From Micromonosporaceae bacterium KJ-029 (GTDB lineage: Bacteria > Actinomycetota > Actinomycetes > Mycobacteriales > Micromonosporaceae), in contig BIFP01000002.1 in the NCBI GenBank assembly GCA_005402585.1, positions 228,083 to 292,082 of the forward strand: a stretch of 64,000 nt of DNA, in the 5' to 3' direction. Each line of letters opens with the position of its first letter. Positions within the stretch are counted from its first letter, which is position 1. The notes below the pieces were generated by a model. It ran no database searches and had not been told where the DNA came from. It saw only the letters and a program-made list of their open reading frames with translations. Below are positions 26,726-35,272 of this stretch, one piece after another. Both the position numbers and the translations under genes were made by a program.

Positions 26726-27334
26726 TCAGGTCGCCGGCGGGCGCACGGGTGGGGCGGTGAGGGAGGCGGCGGATCGCGGTGGTGCGCCGTCGCTGGGTGG
26801 GGCGTCGACCGGCGGGGCGAGCAGGTCGGGGCGGGGTACGCCGCCGACGCCGGACTGCTCGGCGGCGATCTTTTCCTGGAGGCGGAGGATGCCGTGCAGC
26901 AGCGCCTCCGGCCGGGGCGGGCAGCCGGGCACGTACACGTCGACCGGGATGAGCTGGTCGACGCCCTTGGTCACCGAGTACGAGTCCCAGTACGGGCCGC
27001 CGCAGTTGGAGCAGGCGCCGAACGAGATGACGTACTTCGGCTCGGGCATCTGGTCGTAGAGCCGCTTGATGGCGGGAGCCATCTTGTCGGTGACCGTGCC
27101 GGAGACCACCATCAGGTCGGCCTGCCGGGGCCCGTGCGCGAACGGGATCACGCCGAGGCGCATGAAGTCGTGCCGGGACATGCTGGTCGCGATGAACTCG
27201 ATGGCGCAACAGGCCAGCCCGAAGTTGAAAACCCAGAGCGAGTACCGCCGGCCCCAGTTGAGCACGAACCGGATCGGCTCGCCGAGCACCGCCGGCAGCT
27301 GCACGACCGCCCCCTTCCCGTCTCCGACAGTCAA
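26726..27334 (-). CDS. nuoB: NADH-quinone oxidoreductase-like subunit B with disordered tail
   Basis: NuoB holds the terminal 4Fe-4S cluster N2 next to the quinone site. The four expected ligand cysteines are visible in [27 protein letters not shown] and [16 protein letters not shown]. The core ends near residue 155, and a ~45-residue Pro/Ala/Arg-rich tail follows. The gene is the first of the nuo set in transcription order but is separated from nuoC by two other genes. No nuoA is found upstream, where a GGGCCC repeat and an unrelated decarboxylase lie. Confidence 0.94.
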   Translation of the reverse strand: MTVGDGKGAVVQLPAVLGEPIRFVLNWGRRYSLWVFNFGLACCAIEFIATSMSRHDFMRLGVIPFAHGPRQADLMVVSGTVTDKMAPAIKRLYDQMPEPKYVISFGACSNCGGPYWDSYSVTKGVDQLIPVDVYVPGCPPRPEALLHGILRLQEKIAAEQSGVGGVPRPDLLAPPVDAPPSDGAPPRSAASLTAPPVRPPAT

Positions 27335-27358
27335 CCACAGCCCCCGACCGACGTTCTT

Positions 27359-27413
27359 GAAAGGAAGGGCCCCCTTTTAACGGCTGGCGTTGTAAAGGGG
27401 CCCCCTCCTAACG
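27359..27413. repeat. GGGCCC-cored intergenic repeat, copy B (inverted)
   Basis: Read on the minus strand it begins CGTTAGGAGGGGGCCCCTT and ends AAAAGGGGGCCCTTCCTTTC. Both palindromic cores and the ACG..CGTTAA spacer of copy A are conserved. It fills the 88-bp space between the decarboxylase stop and nuoB. Confidence 0.8.
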
Positions 27414-27422
27414 TCGAGTCGG

Positions 27423-28898
27423 TCAGTAGGACGGGCGTTGCAGCAGGCTCACGAACTCCACCAGCAGTCGCTCCCGCAGCGCGGGTGGTGCGGCGTCGAG
27501 CAGGGTGTTCACCGGCGCCATCCGCTCCGGCAGCCCGCCACCGGCACCGAGTCCCAGCCCGGCGGCCACGCCGGCGACCAGGTCGCCGGTGAGCGACTCC
27601 GGGGAGAGCGAGCCGGCCAGGGCGAGCAGTGCCGGCGGCAGTGCGACCGGCCCGGCCGCCCGGGCGGCGGCGACCGCCTCGGCCAGGTCGGGAGCGAACT
27701 CGGCCGCCCGGGGCGCCACCGCCGCGGTCACCGTCAGGTGCACGCTGCGCGGCAGACCGGCGTACGTCAGCTGCGGCTGGGTGTGCCAGCCGCGCGCGGC
27801 CAACTCGTCGACCAGCACGAACAGGTCGGGGCCGGAATCGGTGGCGGTGAAGCAGACCACGGTCGACTCCGGCTCGGCGACCAGCCGCAGCCCGTCAACG
27901 TCCCGCACCGCGTCGGCCAGTACCCGTACCGCCTCCCGGGTCCGGCGGGTCAGGTCCAGGTAGCCGTCGTCGCCGAGGTGCCGCAGGGTGGCGTACGCGG
28001 CGGCGATCGGGCCGCCGGAACGGGTGGAGGAGATCACCGGGTTGACCATCGTGTACCCGGGCCAGTCGGCGTACGCGAAGTACTGCGGGGCGCGCAACGC
28101 CGGGTCGCGGTGCAGCAGCACCGAGACCCCCTTCGGGGCGTACGCGTACTTGTGCAGGTCCACCGAGATCGAGGTGACCCCGGGCACGGCGAAGTCGAAC
28201 GCGGGCACCGGTACGCCGAGGCGGCGCAGGTACGGCAGGGTCCAGCCGCCGAAGCAGGCGTCCACGTGGCAGCGCACCCGGGCCGTGGCGGCCACCTCGG
28301 CGATCCGCTCGACCGGGTCGACGACGCCGTGCGCGTACGAGGGGGCGGAGCAGGCCACCAGCACCGTCTCCGGCCGGATCGCGGCGGCTACGTCGGCGAC
28401 CGCCGGCCGCAGGGTCGCCGGGTCGAGCGGCACCGTGTCGAGTTCCACCCGCAGGTAGTGGGCCGCCTTGGCGAACGCGGCGTGGGCGCTGGCGGGTACC
28501 ACGATCCGGGGGGCCGTCACCTCCGGCCGGGCGTCGCGGGCGGCTTTGACGGCCAGGATGAGTGACTCGGTGCCGCCGCTGGTGACGCTGCCGACCACCT
28601 CCGGCGCGCTCGTGCCGGGCCCACCACCGAGCACCCGCGCCGCCGCGCCGACCAGCGCGTTCTCCATCGCCAACAACGACGGAAAGGCGGTCGGGTCAAG
28701 CCCGTTGACATGCGCGCTCTCCGCGTACGCCGCAGCGGCCAGCTCGTCCAGCCCCGCCACCCCCGGGTCGTACACATAAGCGAACAACCGCCCCCCGTGC
28801 GTAGGCCGATCCCTACCCCGCAGCTCCCGAACCTCCGCCAGCACCCGCTCCGCCGGCATCCCGTGCGCCGGCAGCGCCGACCCGTTCTCGTCGATCAT
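27423..28898 (-). CDS. PLP-dependent decarboxylase/aminotransferase-like protein
   Basis: This 491-residue fold-type I PLP enzyme resembles group II decarboxylases and sphingosine-1-phosphate lyases. VTSGGTESLILAVKAAR near residue 110 binds the cofactor phosphate. HVDACFGGW holds the Asp that contacts the pyridine nitrogen. SVDLHKYAYAPKG holds the Schiff-base Lys. ATG 28898 overlaps the stop of the upstream transporter (ATGA), so the pair is co-translated and a transported amine or amino acid as substrate is plausible. The start codon sits inside one arm of a 19-bp inverted repeat. Confidence 0.85.
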   Translation of the reverse strand: MIDENGSALPAHGMPAERVLAEVRELRGRDRPTHGGRLFAYVYDPGVAGLDELAAAAYAESAHVNGLDPTAFPSLLAMENALVGAAARVLGGGPGTSAPEVVGSVTSGGTESLILAVKAARDARPEVTAPRIVVPASAHAAFAKAAHYLRVELDTVPLDPATLRPAVADVAAAIRPETVLVACSAPSYAHGVVDPVERIAEVAATARVRCHVDACFGGWTLPYLRRLGVPVPAFDFAVPGVTSISVDLHKYAYAPKGVSVLLHRDPALRAPQYFAYADWPGYTMVNPVISSTRSGGPIAAAYATLRHLGDDGYLDLTRRTREAVRVLADAVRDVDGLRLVAEPESTVVCFTATDSGPDLFVLVDELAARGWHTQPQLTYAGLPRSVHLTVTAAVAPRAAEFAPDLAEAVAAARAAGPVALPPALLALAGSLSPESLTGDLVAGVAAGLGLGAGGGLPERMAPVNTLLDAAPPALRERLLVEFVSLLQRPSY

Positions 28899-28961
28899 GG
28901 AGTTGTGGTGCCCTTTCCGTGCGGCTCGGCGGCTTTCGTCCCCACCACAACTCCATGATCG
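28892..28961. repeat. 19-bp perfect inverted repeat over a start codon
   Basis: Arms 28892-28910 and 28943-28961 (one arm reads CGATCATGGAGTTGTGGTG) are perfect complements with a 32-nt spacer. The hairpin covers the end of the GPH transporter gene and the start codon of the PLP enzyme. A stem in the mRNA could hide the start until ribosomes finishing the transporter open it. Confidence 0.9.
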
Positions 28962-30382
28962 GCGGTGGGGGTGCGGGCGGCGAGGAGGGTGGGGGTGAGG
29001 TTGTAGGGGCGGAGGAGGAGGGTGGCGAGGGCGATCAGGAGGGCGGGGAGGAGGGTGAAGCCGAGCAGGACGCCGAGACGGGCGGTGTCGGACTGGGCGG
29101 CGGCGGTCCCGGTGGTGGAGGAGACGTAGCCGGTGAGGGCGAGCACCAGACCGTAGATGCCGGGGCCCAGGGCGAGGCCGAAGGTTTCGCCGGCCGTCCA
29201 CAGGCCGGTGAAGACGCCAGCCTGGCGGCGGCCGGTGCGGGCGGTGTCGTACGCGATGCAGTCCGGGAGCATGGCCAGCGCGAACACCTGCTGCCCGGCG
29301 TACCCGACGCCGATCACCGCGACCAGCAGGTAGATCACGACGCTGGGCAGCACCGGCGCCGCGACCAGGGCCAGCCCGCCGGCCGACAGGATCAGCGACG
29401 CGGCCACCAGGGCGGCGAGCTTGCCCAGCCGGGCACCCACCCGGGACCACAGCGGCATCACCACCAGGGCCGGCCCGACGAAGCAGACGAACAGGACGGT
29501 CGGCCCGGTCGCCGGGTCACGCAGGATCTGGTCGGCGAAGTACTGGACCCCGGCGAGGATCGTCGCCACCCCGGCGGACTGCACCACGAAGCAGAGCAGC
29601 AGCGCCCGGAAGGGTCGGTTGCGGCCGGCGACGGCGAGCTGGGCTCGCAGGCTGGGCTCGCTCTCCCCGACCGTGCCCTGCGGGACGGAGCGAGTGCCGA
29701 GGAAGGCGCCGACCGCGCCCAGCGCGATCAGCGCGGCGACGAACACCCCCATCCAGCGGTGCCCCGGCACCCCTCCGCCGGCCGCGTCGCGCACCAGCGG
29801 AGCCACCGCCCCGGCGACCAGGATGGCCAGCGCCAGCACCGCGATCCGCCAGGTCATCATCCGGGTACGTTCGGCGTAGTCGCTGGTCAACTCGGCCGGC
29901 ATCGCCACGTACGGCACCTGGAAGAAGGCGAACGCGGTCGCGGTGGCCAGGAAGGCGACGGCGACGTACGCCCCGGCGGCGGGACCGGCGCCGAACGGCG
30001 CGGCGAAGATCGACCCGAACAGTACGGCCAGCGCCAGCCCACCGAAGAGCAGGTACGGGCGGCGGGCTCCCCAACGTGACCGGGTGCGGTCGGAGATCCG
30101 CCCGGCGACCGGGTTGACCAGCACGTCCCACGCCTTCGGCAGCAGCACCAGCAGGGCCGCCACCCCGGCGGTCACGCCCAGCGTGTCGGTGAGGTACGGC
30201 AGCAGCAGCAGGCCCGGCACGGTGCCGAACGCCCCGGTGGCCAGCGAGCCGAGCGCGTAGCCGGCGTGCACCCCGCGCGGCAGGCCGCCGGGTTCCGCCG
30301 CAGTCGGACCGACCGAGGCGGCGGGGGTCGACGACGGACTGGCGGCGGGCGGTGAGCCGGATCCATCCGGCGGCGCGCTCAT
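28895..30382 (-). CDS. GPH-family (MelB-like) MFS transporter
   Basis: This 495-residue transporter has about twelve membrane helices. LPYLTDTLGVTAGVAALLVL and the loop KAWDVLVNPVAGRISDRTRS match the glycoside-pentoside-hexuronide:cation symporter family (PxxGxxSDRTRxRWGxRRP pattern). The first ~35 residues are Ser/Pro-rich. Sugars are the family's usual cargo, but the coupling to a PLP decarboxylase suggests the cargo here may differ. The C-terminus is encoded within the inverted repeat described separately. Confidence 0.85.
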   Translation of the reverse strand: MSAPPDGSGSPPAASPSSTPAASVGPTAAEPGGLPRGVHAGYALGSLATGAFGTVPGLLLLPYLTDTLGVTAGVAALLVLLPKAWDVLVNPVAGRISDRTRSRWGARRPYLLFGGLALAVLFGSIFAAPFGAGPAAGAYVAVAFLATATAFAFFQVPYVAMPAELTSDYAERTRMMTWRIAVLALAILVAGAVAPLVRDAAGGGVPGHRWMGVFVAALIALGAVGAFLGTRSVPQGTVGESEPSLRAQLAVAGRNRPFRALLLCFVVQSAGVATILAGVQYFADQILRDPATGPTVLFVCFVGPALVVMPLWSRVGARLGKLAALVAASLILSAGGLALVAAPVLPSVVIYLLVAVIGVGYAGQQVFALAMLPDCIAYDTARTGRRQAGVFTGLWTAGETFGLALGPGIYGLVLALTGYVSSTTGTAAAQSDTARLGVLLGFTLLPALLIALATLLLRPYNLTPTLLAARTPTADHGVVVGTKAAEPHGKGTTTP

Positions 30383-30414
30383 GGCGCCGAATGTTACTCA
30401 CGTTATGGCGTCGG

Positions 30415-30729
30415 TCACATCCCCTCACCGGGCCACCAGGTGGCCGCCCGCATGTCCACCCGGTCCTGGCGCAGCGGCGTACCTTCGGCGAGCCAGCGCG
30501 CCCGCGCCTCGGCCGCGAGCCGGGGCGGCATACCGCCGGACGCGTTGACCACCCGGTGCCAGGGGGCGCCACCACCGTGCCGGGCCATGATCGACCCGAC
30601 CAATCGGGCCGACGCCCGGCCGGAGCGTTCGGCCAGCGCGTCGGCGACCGCCCCGTACGACATCACCCGGCCGGTTGGGATCCGGTCGACCAGTTCCAGC
30701 ACCGCCTCGACGTACTCGTCAGGTGTCAC
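30415..30729 (-). CDS. Alkyltransferase-like (ATL) DNA-binding protein
   Basis: This 104-residue protein matches the C-terminal domain of O6-alkylguanine transferases: IPTGRVMSYGAVADALAE, ASARLVGSIMARHGGG and APWHRVVNASGG. The acceptor Cys of PCHR is replaced by Trp (PWHR), the defining feature of ATL proteins. These bind alkylated guanine and hand it to nucleotide excision repair. GTG 30729 is the best start (product VTPDEYVEAVLELVD). It is divergent from proB. Confidence 0.9.
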   Translation of the reverse strand: MTPDEYVEAVLELVDRIPTGRVMSYGAVADALAERSGRASARLVGSIMARHGGGAPWHRVVNASGGMPPRLAAEARARWLAEGTPLRQDRVDMRAATWWPGEGM

Positions 30730-30790
30730 AGCCGGCCAGACTATGGGAACGCCCGCAGGGGTCGCGCGGACGACCACGCAGAATAGGCGG

Positions 30791-31900
30791 GTGCGCGACG
30801 CAGTAACGACGGCCCGGCGGGTCGTCGTCAAGATCGGATCATCCTCGTTGACCACCGCCGCCGGCGGGCTGGACGACGGGCGGCTCGACGCGCTCGTCGA
30901 CGCCCTCGGCACCCGCACGGTCGACGGCCGCGAAGTGGTGCTCGTCTCCTCCGGCGCGATCGCCGCGGGTCTGGCGCCGCTCGGATTGACCCGGCGACCA
31001 CGAGACCTGGCCACCCAGCAGGCCGCCGCGAGCGTCGGCCAGGGCCTGCTGATCGGCCGGTACGCCGCCGCCTTCGCCCGGCACGGCCGCACCGTCGGGC
31101 AGGTGCTTCTCACCGTCGACGACGTGACCCGCCGGGCCCACTACCGCAACGCGTACCGCACCCTGCGCAAGCTGCTCGACCTGCGGGCGGTGCCGATCGT
31201 CAACGAGAACGACACGGTCGCCACCGAGGAGATCCGGTTCGGCGACAACGACCGGCTGGCCGCGCTGGTGGCCGCGCTGGTCGACGCCGACCTACTGGTG
31301 CTCCTCTCCGACGTCGACGCGCTCTGGACGGGTGACCCGTCGCGCCCCGGCTCCCGTCGCATCGCCGAGGTACGCGACGAGTCGGACCTCGCCGGCATCG
31401 ACATCGGCGGCACCGGCCGGTCCGGGGTCGGCACCGGTGGCATGGTGACCAAGGTCGAGGCGGCCCGGATCGCCACCGGGTTCGGCATCCCGGTGGTGCT
31501 CACCTCCGCGCCCCAGGCCGTCGCGGCGCTCGCCGGGGAACCGGTCGGCACGTTCTTCCACCCCAGCCTGAGCCGTCCGGCCGCCCGGCTGTTCTGGCTC
31601 GCCCACGCCACCGCGCCCCGGGGACGGCTGCACCTCGACCCGGGCGCGGTCGCCGCGGTGGTGGGCCGGCGCAAGTCGCTGCTGCCGGCGGGGATCACCG
31701 CGGTGGACGGGGCGTTCACCGCCGGGGACCCGGTCGACCTGGTCGACACCTCCGGCGCGCCGGTCGCCCGGGGGCTGGTCAACTACGACGCGGTCGAGCT
31801 GCCCGGCCTGCTCGGGCGGTCCACCGCCGACCTTGCCGCGGCGCTCGGCCCGGCGTACGAACGTGAGGTCGTCCACCGCGACGACCTGGTGCTGCTGTAG
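30791..31900 (+). CDS. proB: Glutamate 5-kinase
   Basis: ProB phosphorylates glutamate in the first step of proline synthesis. The 369-residue product has an amino-acid kinase domain (RRVVVKIGSSSLTT, VLVSSGAIAAGL, VPIVNENDTVAT, DNDRLAALVA, GTGGMVTKVEAA). A C-terminal PUA domain begins near residue 275 (RGRLHLDPGAVAAVV). GTG 30791 is the only start that keeps the standard N-terminus. proA follows after 92 bp that contain a GGGCCC repeat. Confidence 0.96.
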   Translation: MRDAVTTARRVVVKIGSSSLTTAAGGLDDGRLDALVDALGTRTVDGREVVLVSSGAIAAGLAPLGLTRRPRDLATQQAAASVGQGLLIGRYAAAFARHGRTVGQVLLTVDDVTRRAHYRNAYRTLRKLLDLRAVPIVNENDTVATEEIRFGDNDRLAALVAALVDADLLVLLSDVDALWTGDPSRPGSRRIAEVRDESDLAGIDIGGTGRSGVGTGGMVTKVEAARIATGFGIPVVLTSAPQAVAALAGEPVGTFFHPSLSRPAARLFWLAHATAPRGRLHLDPGAVAAVVGRRKSLLPAGITAVDGAFTAGDPVDLVDTSGAPVARGLVNYDAVELPGLLGRSTADLAAALGPAYEREVVHRDDLVLL

Positions 31901-31923
31901 GCAGGCGATCCACCCAACGAAGT

Positions 31924-31977
31924 GATTGCAGGGGACCCTTCCTATACACGAGGCGTTAACAAGGGGCCCTTCCTTAC
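31924..31977. repeat. GGGCCC-cored intergenic repeat, copy C
   Basis: It keeps the right half of the family exactly (GAGGCGTTAACAAGGGGCCC then TTCCTTAC). The left core has diverged to AGGGGACCCTTCC. It lies between proB and proA and could reduce read-through. Confidence 0.75.
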
Positions 31978-31992
31978 CCGAAGGAGCAAGGG

Positions 31993-33234
31993 ATGAGCGT
32001 GAGCGAGCAGGCGCGTCGGGCGCGGGCGGCGGCGGAGGCGCTGGCCGTGGCGACGCGTACCGCCAAGGACGCCGCGCTGCACGCGATGGCCGACGCGCTG
32101 GTGGCGCGTACCCCGGAGATCCTGGTAGCCAACGGCGCGGACCTGGCGGCCGGACGCGAGGCCGGGTTGAGCGCGGCCGTGCTGGACCGGCTCGCCCTCG
32201 ACGAGGGCCGGGTGGCCGGCATCGCCGACGCGCTGCGCCAGATGGCCGGGCTGCCCGACCCGGTGGGCGAGGTGGTCCGCGGTTCCACCCTGCCCAACGG
32301 GCTGGAGCTGCGGCAGATCCGGGTGCCGTTCGGTGTGGTCGGCATCATCTACGAGGCCCGGCCCAACGTCACCGTGGACGCCGCCGGCATCTGCCTGAAG
32401 TCCGGCAACGCGGCGTTGCTGCGCGGCTCCTCCTCCGCCGCGCACTCCAACGCGGCGCTGGTGGCGGTGCTGCGCGACGCGATCACCGGCGCCGGTCTGC
32501 CGGCGGACGCGGTACAGCTGCTCGACGCCACCTCCCGCGACTCGGTCAAGGAGCTGATGCGGGCCCGGGGCCTGGTGGACGTGCTGATCCCGCGCGGCGG
32601 TGCGTCGCTGATCCGTACCGTGGTCGAGGAGTCGACGGTGCCGGTGATCGAGACCGGGGTGGGCAACTGCCACGTCTACGTCGACGCCGCCGCCGACCAG
32701 GCGATGGCCGTGTCGATCGCGCTGAACGCCAAGACGCAGCGGCTGTCCACCTGCAACACCGCCGAGTCGCTGCTGGTGCACGCGTCGGTGGCCGACGCCT
32801 TCCTGCCACCGATGCTGGCCGCGTTCGCCGAGGCCGGGGTCACCGTGCACGGCGACGCCCGGGTGGCGGCGTACTCCGACACCGTGGTCCCGGCCACCGA
32901 CGAGGACTTCGCCACCGAGTACCTCTCCGCGGACATCTCGGTGGCCGTCGTCGACTCGCTCGACGCGGCGGTGGCGCACATCCGGCGGTACGGCAGCGGC
33001 CACACCGAGGCGATCGTCACCGACTCGCAGTCGGCCGCCCGGGAGTTCGTGGCCCGGATCGACGCGGCGGCGGTGATGGTCAACGCCTCGACCCGCTTCA
33101 CTGACGGCGGCGAGTTCGGCTTCGGCGCCGAGATCGGCATCTCCACCCAGAAACTGCACGCCCGCGGCCCGATGGGCCTGCCCGAGCTGACCAGCACGAA
33201 GTACGTGGTCACCGGCAACGGTCACCTCCGCTAG
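31993..33234 (+). CDS. proA: Glutamate-5-semialdehyde dehydrogenase (gamma-glutamyl phosphate reductase)
   Basis: This 413-residue enzyme performs the second step of proline synthesis, reducing glutamyl phosphate with [39 protein letters not shown] and the catalytic-Cys region [15 protein letters not shown] are family marks. The ending [19 protein letters not shown] is classic. ATG 31993 follows AAGGAG. It is paired with proB, and a perfect 13-bp hairpin follows. Confidence 0.97.
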   Translation: MSVSEQARRARAAAEALAVATRTAKDAALHAMADALVARTPEILVANGADLAAGREAGLSAAVLDRLALDEGRVAGIADALRQMAGLPDPVGEVVRGSTLPNGLELRQIRVPFGVVGIIYEARPNVTVDAAGICLKSGNAALLRGSSSAAHSNAALVAVLRDAITGAGLPADAVQLLDATSRDSVKELMRARGLVDVLIPRGGASLIRTVVEESTVPVIETGVGNCHVYVDAAADQAMAVSIALNAKTQRLSTCNTAESLLVHASVADAFLPPMLAAFAEAGVTVHGDARVAAYSDTVVPATDEDFATEYLSADISVAVVDSLDAAVAHIRRYGSGHTEAIVTDSQSAAREFVARIDAAAVMVNASTRFTDGGEFGFGAEIGISTQKLHARGPMGLPELTSTKYVVTGNGHLR

Positions 33235-33246
33235 CCGACGCCGGCA

Positions 33247-33284
33247 GTCGTGGCGGGCCGACCGGGCGCACGGCCCGCCACGAC
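33247..33284 (+). terminator. Terminator after proA
   Basis: A perfect 13-bp inverted repeat (33247-33259 with 33272-33284) begins 13 bp after the proA stop. No U-run follows. Confidence 0.65.
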
Positions 33285-33328
33285 GGTCGGGGCTACCGGA
33301 TCGCCCGGCTAAATGATCAAATGCATCT

Positions 33329-34345
33329 ATGATCACCCCAACTCCCCTCATGCAGATCGTGACCGGTTACTGGGCCTTCAAGACGCTCGCCGCCGCCGTC
33401 GACCTCGACCTGTTCGGTCGGTTGGCCGGAGGGCGGGTGGTCACCCGGCAGGAGGCCGAGAAGGAGTTCGGGCTGCCGGAGCGGCCGGCGGACCTGCTGC
33501 TCGCCGCGTGCGCCTCACTCGGCCTGCTGGAGCGGGCCGGCGACGGTTACCGCAACACCGCCTTGGCCGAGGAGTTCCTCGTCCCCGGCCGGCCGCACTA
33601 CTTCGGCGGCCAGGTGCGCTACAGCGACGCGCGGACCTACCTGCCCTGGCACCGCATCGGCGAGGCGCTGCGCACCGACCGGCCGCTGACCTGGGACCCG
33701 GACGCCCAGGAGTCGATGTTCACCACCGCCGACCCGGGCATGCTCGCGCTGTTCTGGGAGGCGATGTACTCGACCTCCAGCTTCACCGCCCGCGCCCTCG
33801 GCGAGGCGTACGACTTCGGCGCGCACCGCCGGCTGCTGGACGTCGGTGGCGGGGCCGGCGCCTTCCCGATCGAGCTGTGCCGGCGCTACCCCGAACTGCG
33901 GGCGACCGTCTTCGACCTGCCACACGTGAGCACCAAGGCGGCGGAGAAGATCGCCGCGGCCGGGCTGACCGACCGGATCGGTACGGCCAGCGGAAACTTC
34001 CTCACCGACCCGGCGCTGCCGGACGGACACGACGTGGTGCTGCTCAGCATGATTCTGCACGACTGGGACGAGGCGCAGAACCGCTCGATCCTGGCCCGCT
34101 GCCATGCCGCACTGCCCTCCGGCGGGGCCATCGTGGTCTCCGAGCTGCTGCTCAACGACGAGCGGACCGGCCCACCGGCCGCCGCGCTGATGGGGATGAA
34201 CATGCTGGTCGAGACGGAGGGCGGGAAGAACTACTCGGGCGCCGAGTACGCAGCCTGGCTCACCGACGCCGGCTTCACCGACGTCCGGACCATCAGGTTC
34301 GACGCGCCGGGGGCCAACGGCGCGGTGGTGGCACGCCGGCCCTGA
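33329..34345 (+). CDS. SAM-dependent O-methyltransferase (Methyltransf_2 type)
   Basis: This 338-residue protein has an N-terminal winged-helix dimerisation part (FKTLAAAVDLDLFGRLAGG) and a C-terminal Rossmann methyltransferase domain. Motif I is LLDVGGGAGAFPIELCRRYP. LSMILHDWDEAQNRSIL has the HDW..E catalytic pattern of hydroxyneurosporene/caffeate-type O-methyltransferases. The start is ATG 33329, 18 bp after another ATG in a different frame, in an unusually AT-rich stretch likely to hold its promoter. The substrate is unknown. The convergent neighbour is a cyclase-like protein. Confidence 0.88.
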   Translation: MITPTPLMQIVTGYWAFKTLAAAVDLDLFGRLAGGRVVTRQEAEKEFGLPERPADLLLAACASLGLLERAGDGYRNTALAEEFLVPGRPHYFGGQVRYSDARTYLPWHRIGEALRTDRPLTWDPDAQESMFTTADPGMLALFWEAMYSTSSFTARALGEAYDFGAHRRLLDVGGGAGAFPIELCRRYPELRATVFDLPHVSTKAAEKIAAAGLTDRIGTASGNFLTDPALPDGHDVVLLSMILHDWDEAQNRSILARCHAALPSGGAIVVSELLLNDERTGPPAAALMGMNMLVETEGGKNYSGAEYAAWLTDAGFTDVRTIRFDAPGANGAVVARRP

Positions 34346-34357
34346 CGCCTCCGCTGC

Positions 34358-35188
34358 CTACCGGAATGCGCGGATCACCGCCAGGGTGGCGTGCACGTCG
34401 AACTGGTGGCCGTCGTCGCTGTTCCAGCCGCCGTCGCTGCGCTGTGTCTCGGCCAGCCTGCGGCGGGCCGCCACCAGCGTCCACTCCTGCTCGTCGACGC
34501 CGACCCGGCGCAGTGTGGCGGCCAGCCAGGCGGCGTCGGACGGCGATGCCTCCGGGAGCCGTTCGGCGAGCACCGCCTTGATCCGCGCCGACTCGTAGAA
34601 CATCTGCTGCCGGTGCAGGACCGCCGCGCTCAGCCACCCGGCGACCAGGAAGGACGGCCAACTTCCGTCGGGGCGCAACTGGGCGGCGAGTGCCTGCCCG
34701 GCGCCGTACACCACACCGGCGTACGCCCCGCCGACCCGGTGGTCGAGCGGCCCGGCGGCGCGGGCGTCCAGACCGGCCACGGTGAGCCAGAAGGCGGCGT
34801 TGGCGGTCAGGTAGAACCGCGCCTCCGGGTCGCCCGGCCGGGCCCACTCCGGGGCCTGGTCGGCGAGCGACGAGTCCTCCTCCCAGCAGCCGTCACGCTG
34901 CTGGCCGGCGGCGAGCCAGTCCAGCGCCCGACGGGCGGACGGGCGGCCCAGCGCCCCGAGGTCGTCCAGTTCGGCGAGGCGGAAGCAGGTGGCGTCGACC
35001 GAGGCGACCTCCGCGCCCCAGGTCGCCGGCCAGCCGCCACCGAGGGTCTGCCCGACCTCCGCGGTGTCGAGCGCCTCAGGTGGGGGTGGCGTGCCGGTGC
35101 GGAGCCAGGAGAGGCGGGCACGCTCCACCGCGTCCCCGTAAGCCACCACGAACCCGATCGCGGCGTCGATGTCGACCACGGCGGCCAC
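34358..35188 (-). CDS. Squalene-cyclase/prenyltransferase-repeat-like protein
   Basis: This 276-residue, mostly helical protein has spaced QW-like motifs: QQRDGCWEEDSS, LRPDGSWPSFLVAG and TQRSDGGWNSDDGHQFDVHATL. These resemble repeats of the alpha/alpha-barrel found in terpene cyclases and prenyltransferases. It is about half the size of a squalene-hopene cyclase and no DxDD or DxD catalytic motif is evident, so it may be a binding or non-catalytic relative. It is convergent with the O-methyltransferase (12 bp apart). The substrate is unknown. Confidence 0.65.
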   Translation of the reverse strand: MAAVVDIDAAIGFVVAYGDAVERARLSWLRTGTPPPPEALDTAEVGQTLGGGWPATWGAEVASVDATCFRLAELDDLGALGRPSARRALDWLAAGQQRDGCWEEDSSLADQAPEWARPGDPEARFYLTANAAFWLTVAGLDARAAGPLDHRVGGAYAGVVYGAGQALAAQLRPDGSWPSFLVAGWLSAAVLHRQQMFYESARIKAVLAERLPEASPSDAAWLAATLRRVGVDEQEWTLVAARRRLAETQRSDGGWNSDDGHQFDVHATLAVIRAFR

Positions 35189-35272
35189 GCTACCGGCGCG
35201 AAGATGATCGCGCCTCGGAGAATCGGCCGAGGTCGGAGCGGGCGTAGGGCCCGCTCCGACCCATGCTTTCCG

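Noticed and set aside
14363..27334. Reading the nuo genes as a complete complex I operon
   Set aside because: nuoA, nuoD, nuoE, nuoF and nuoG are not present on either strand of the window.
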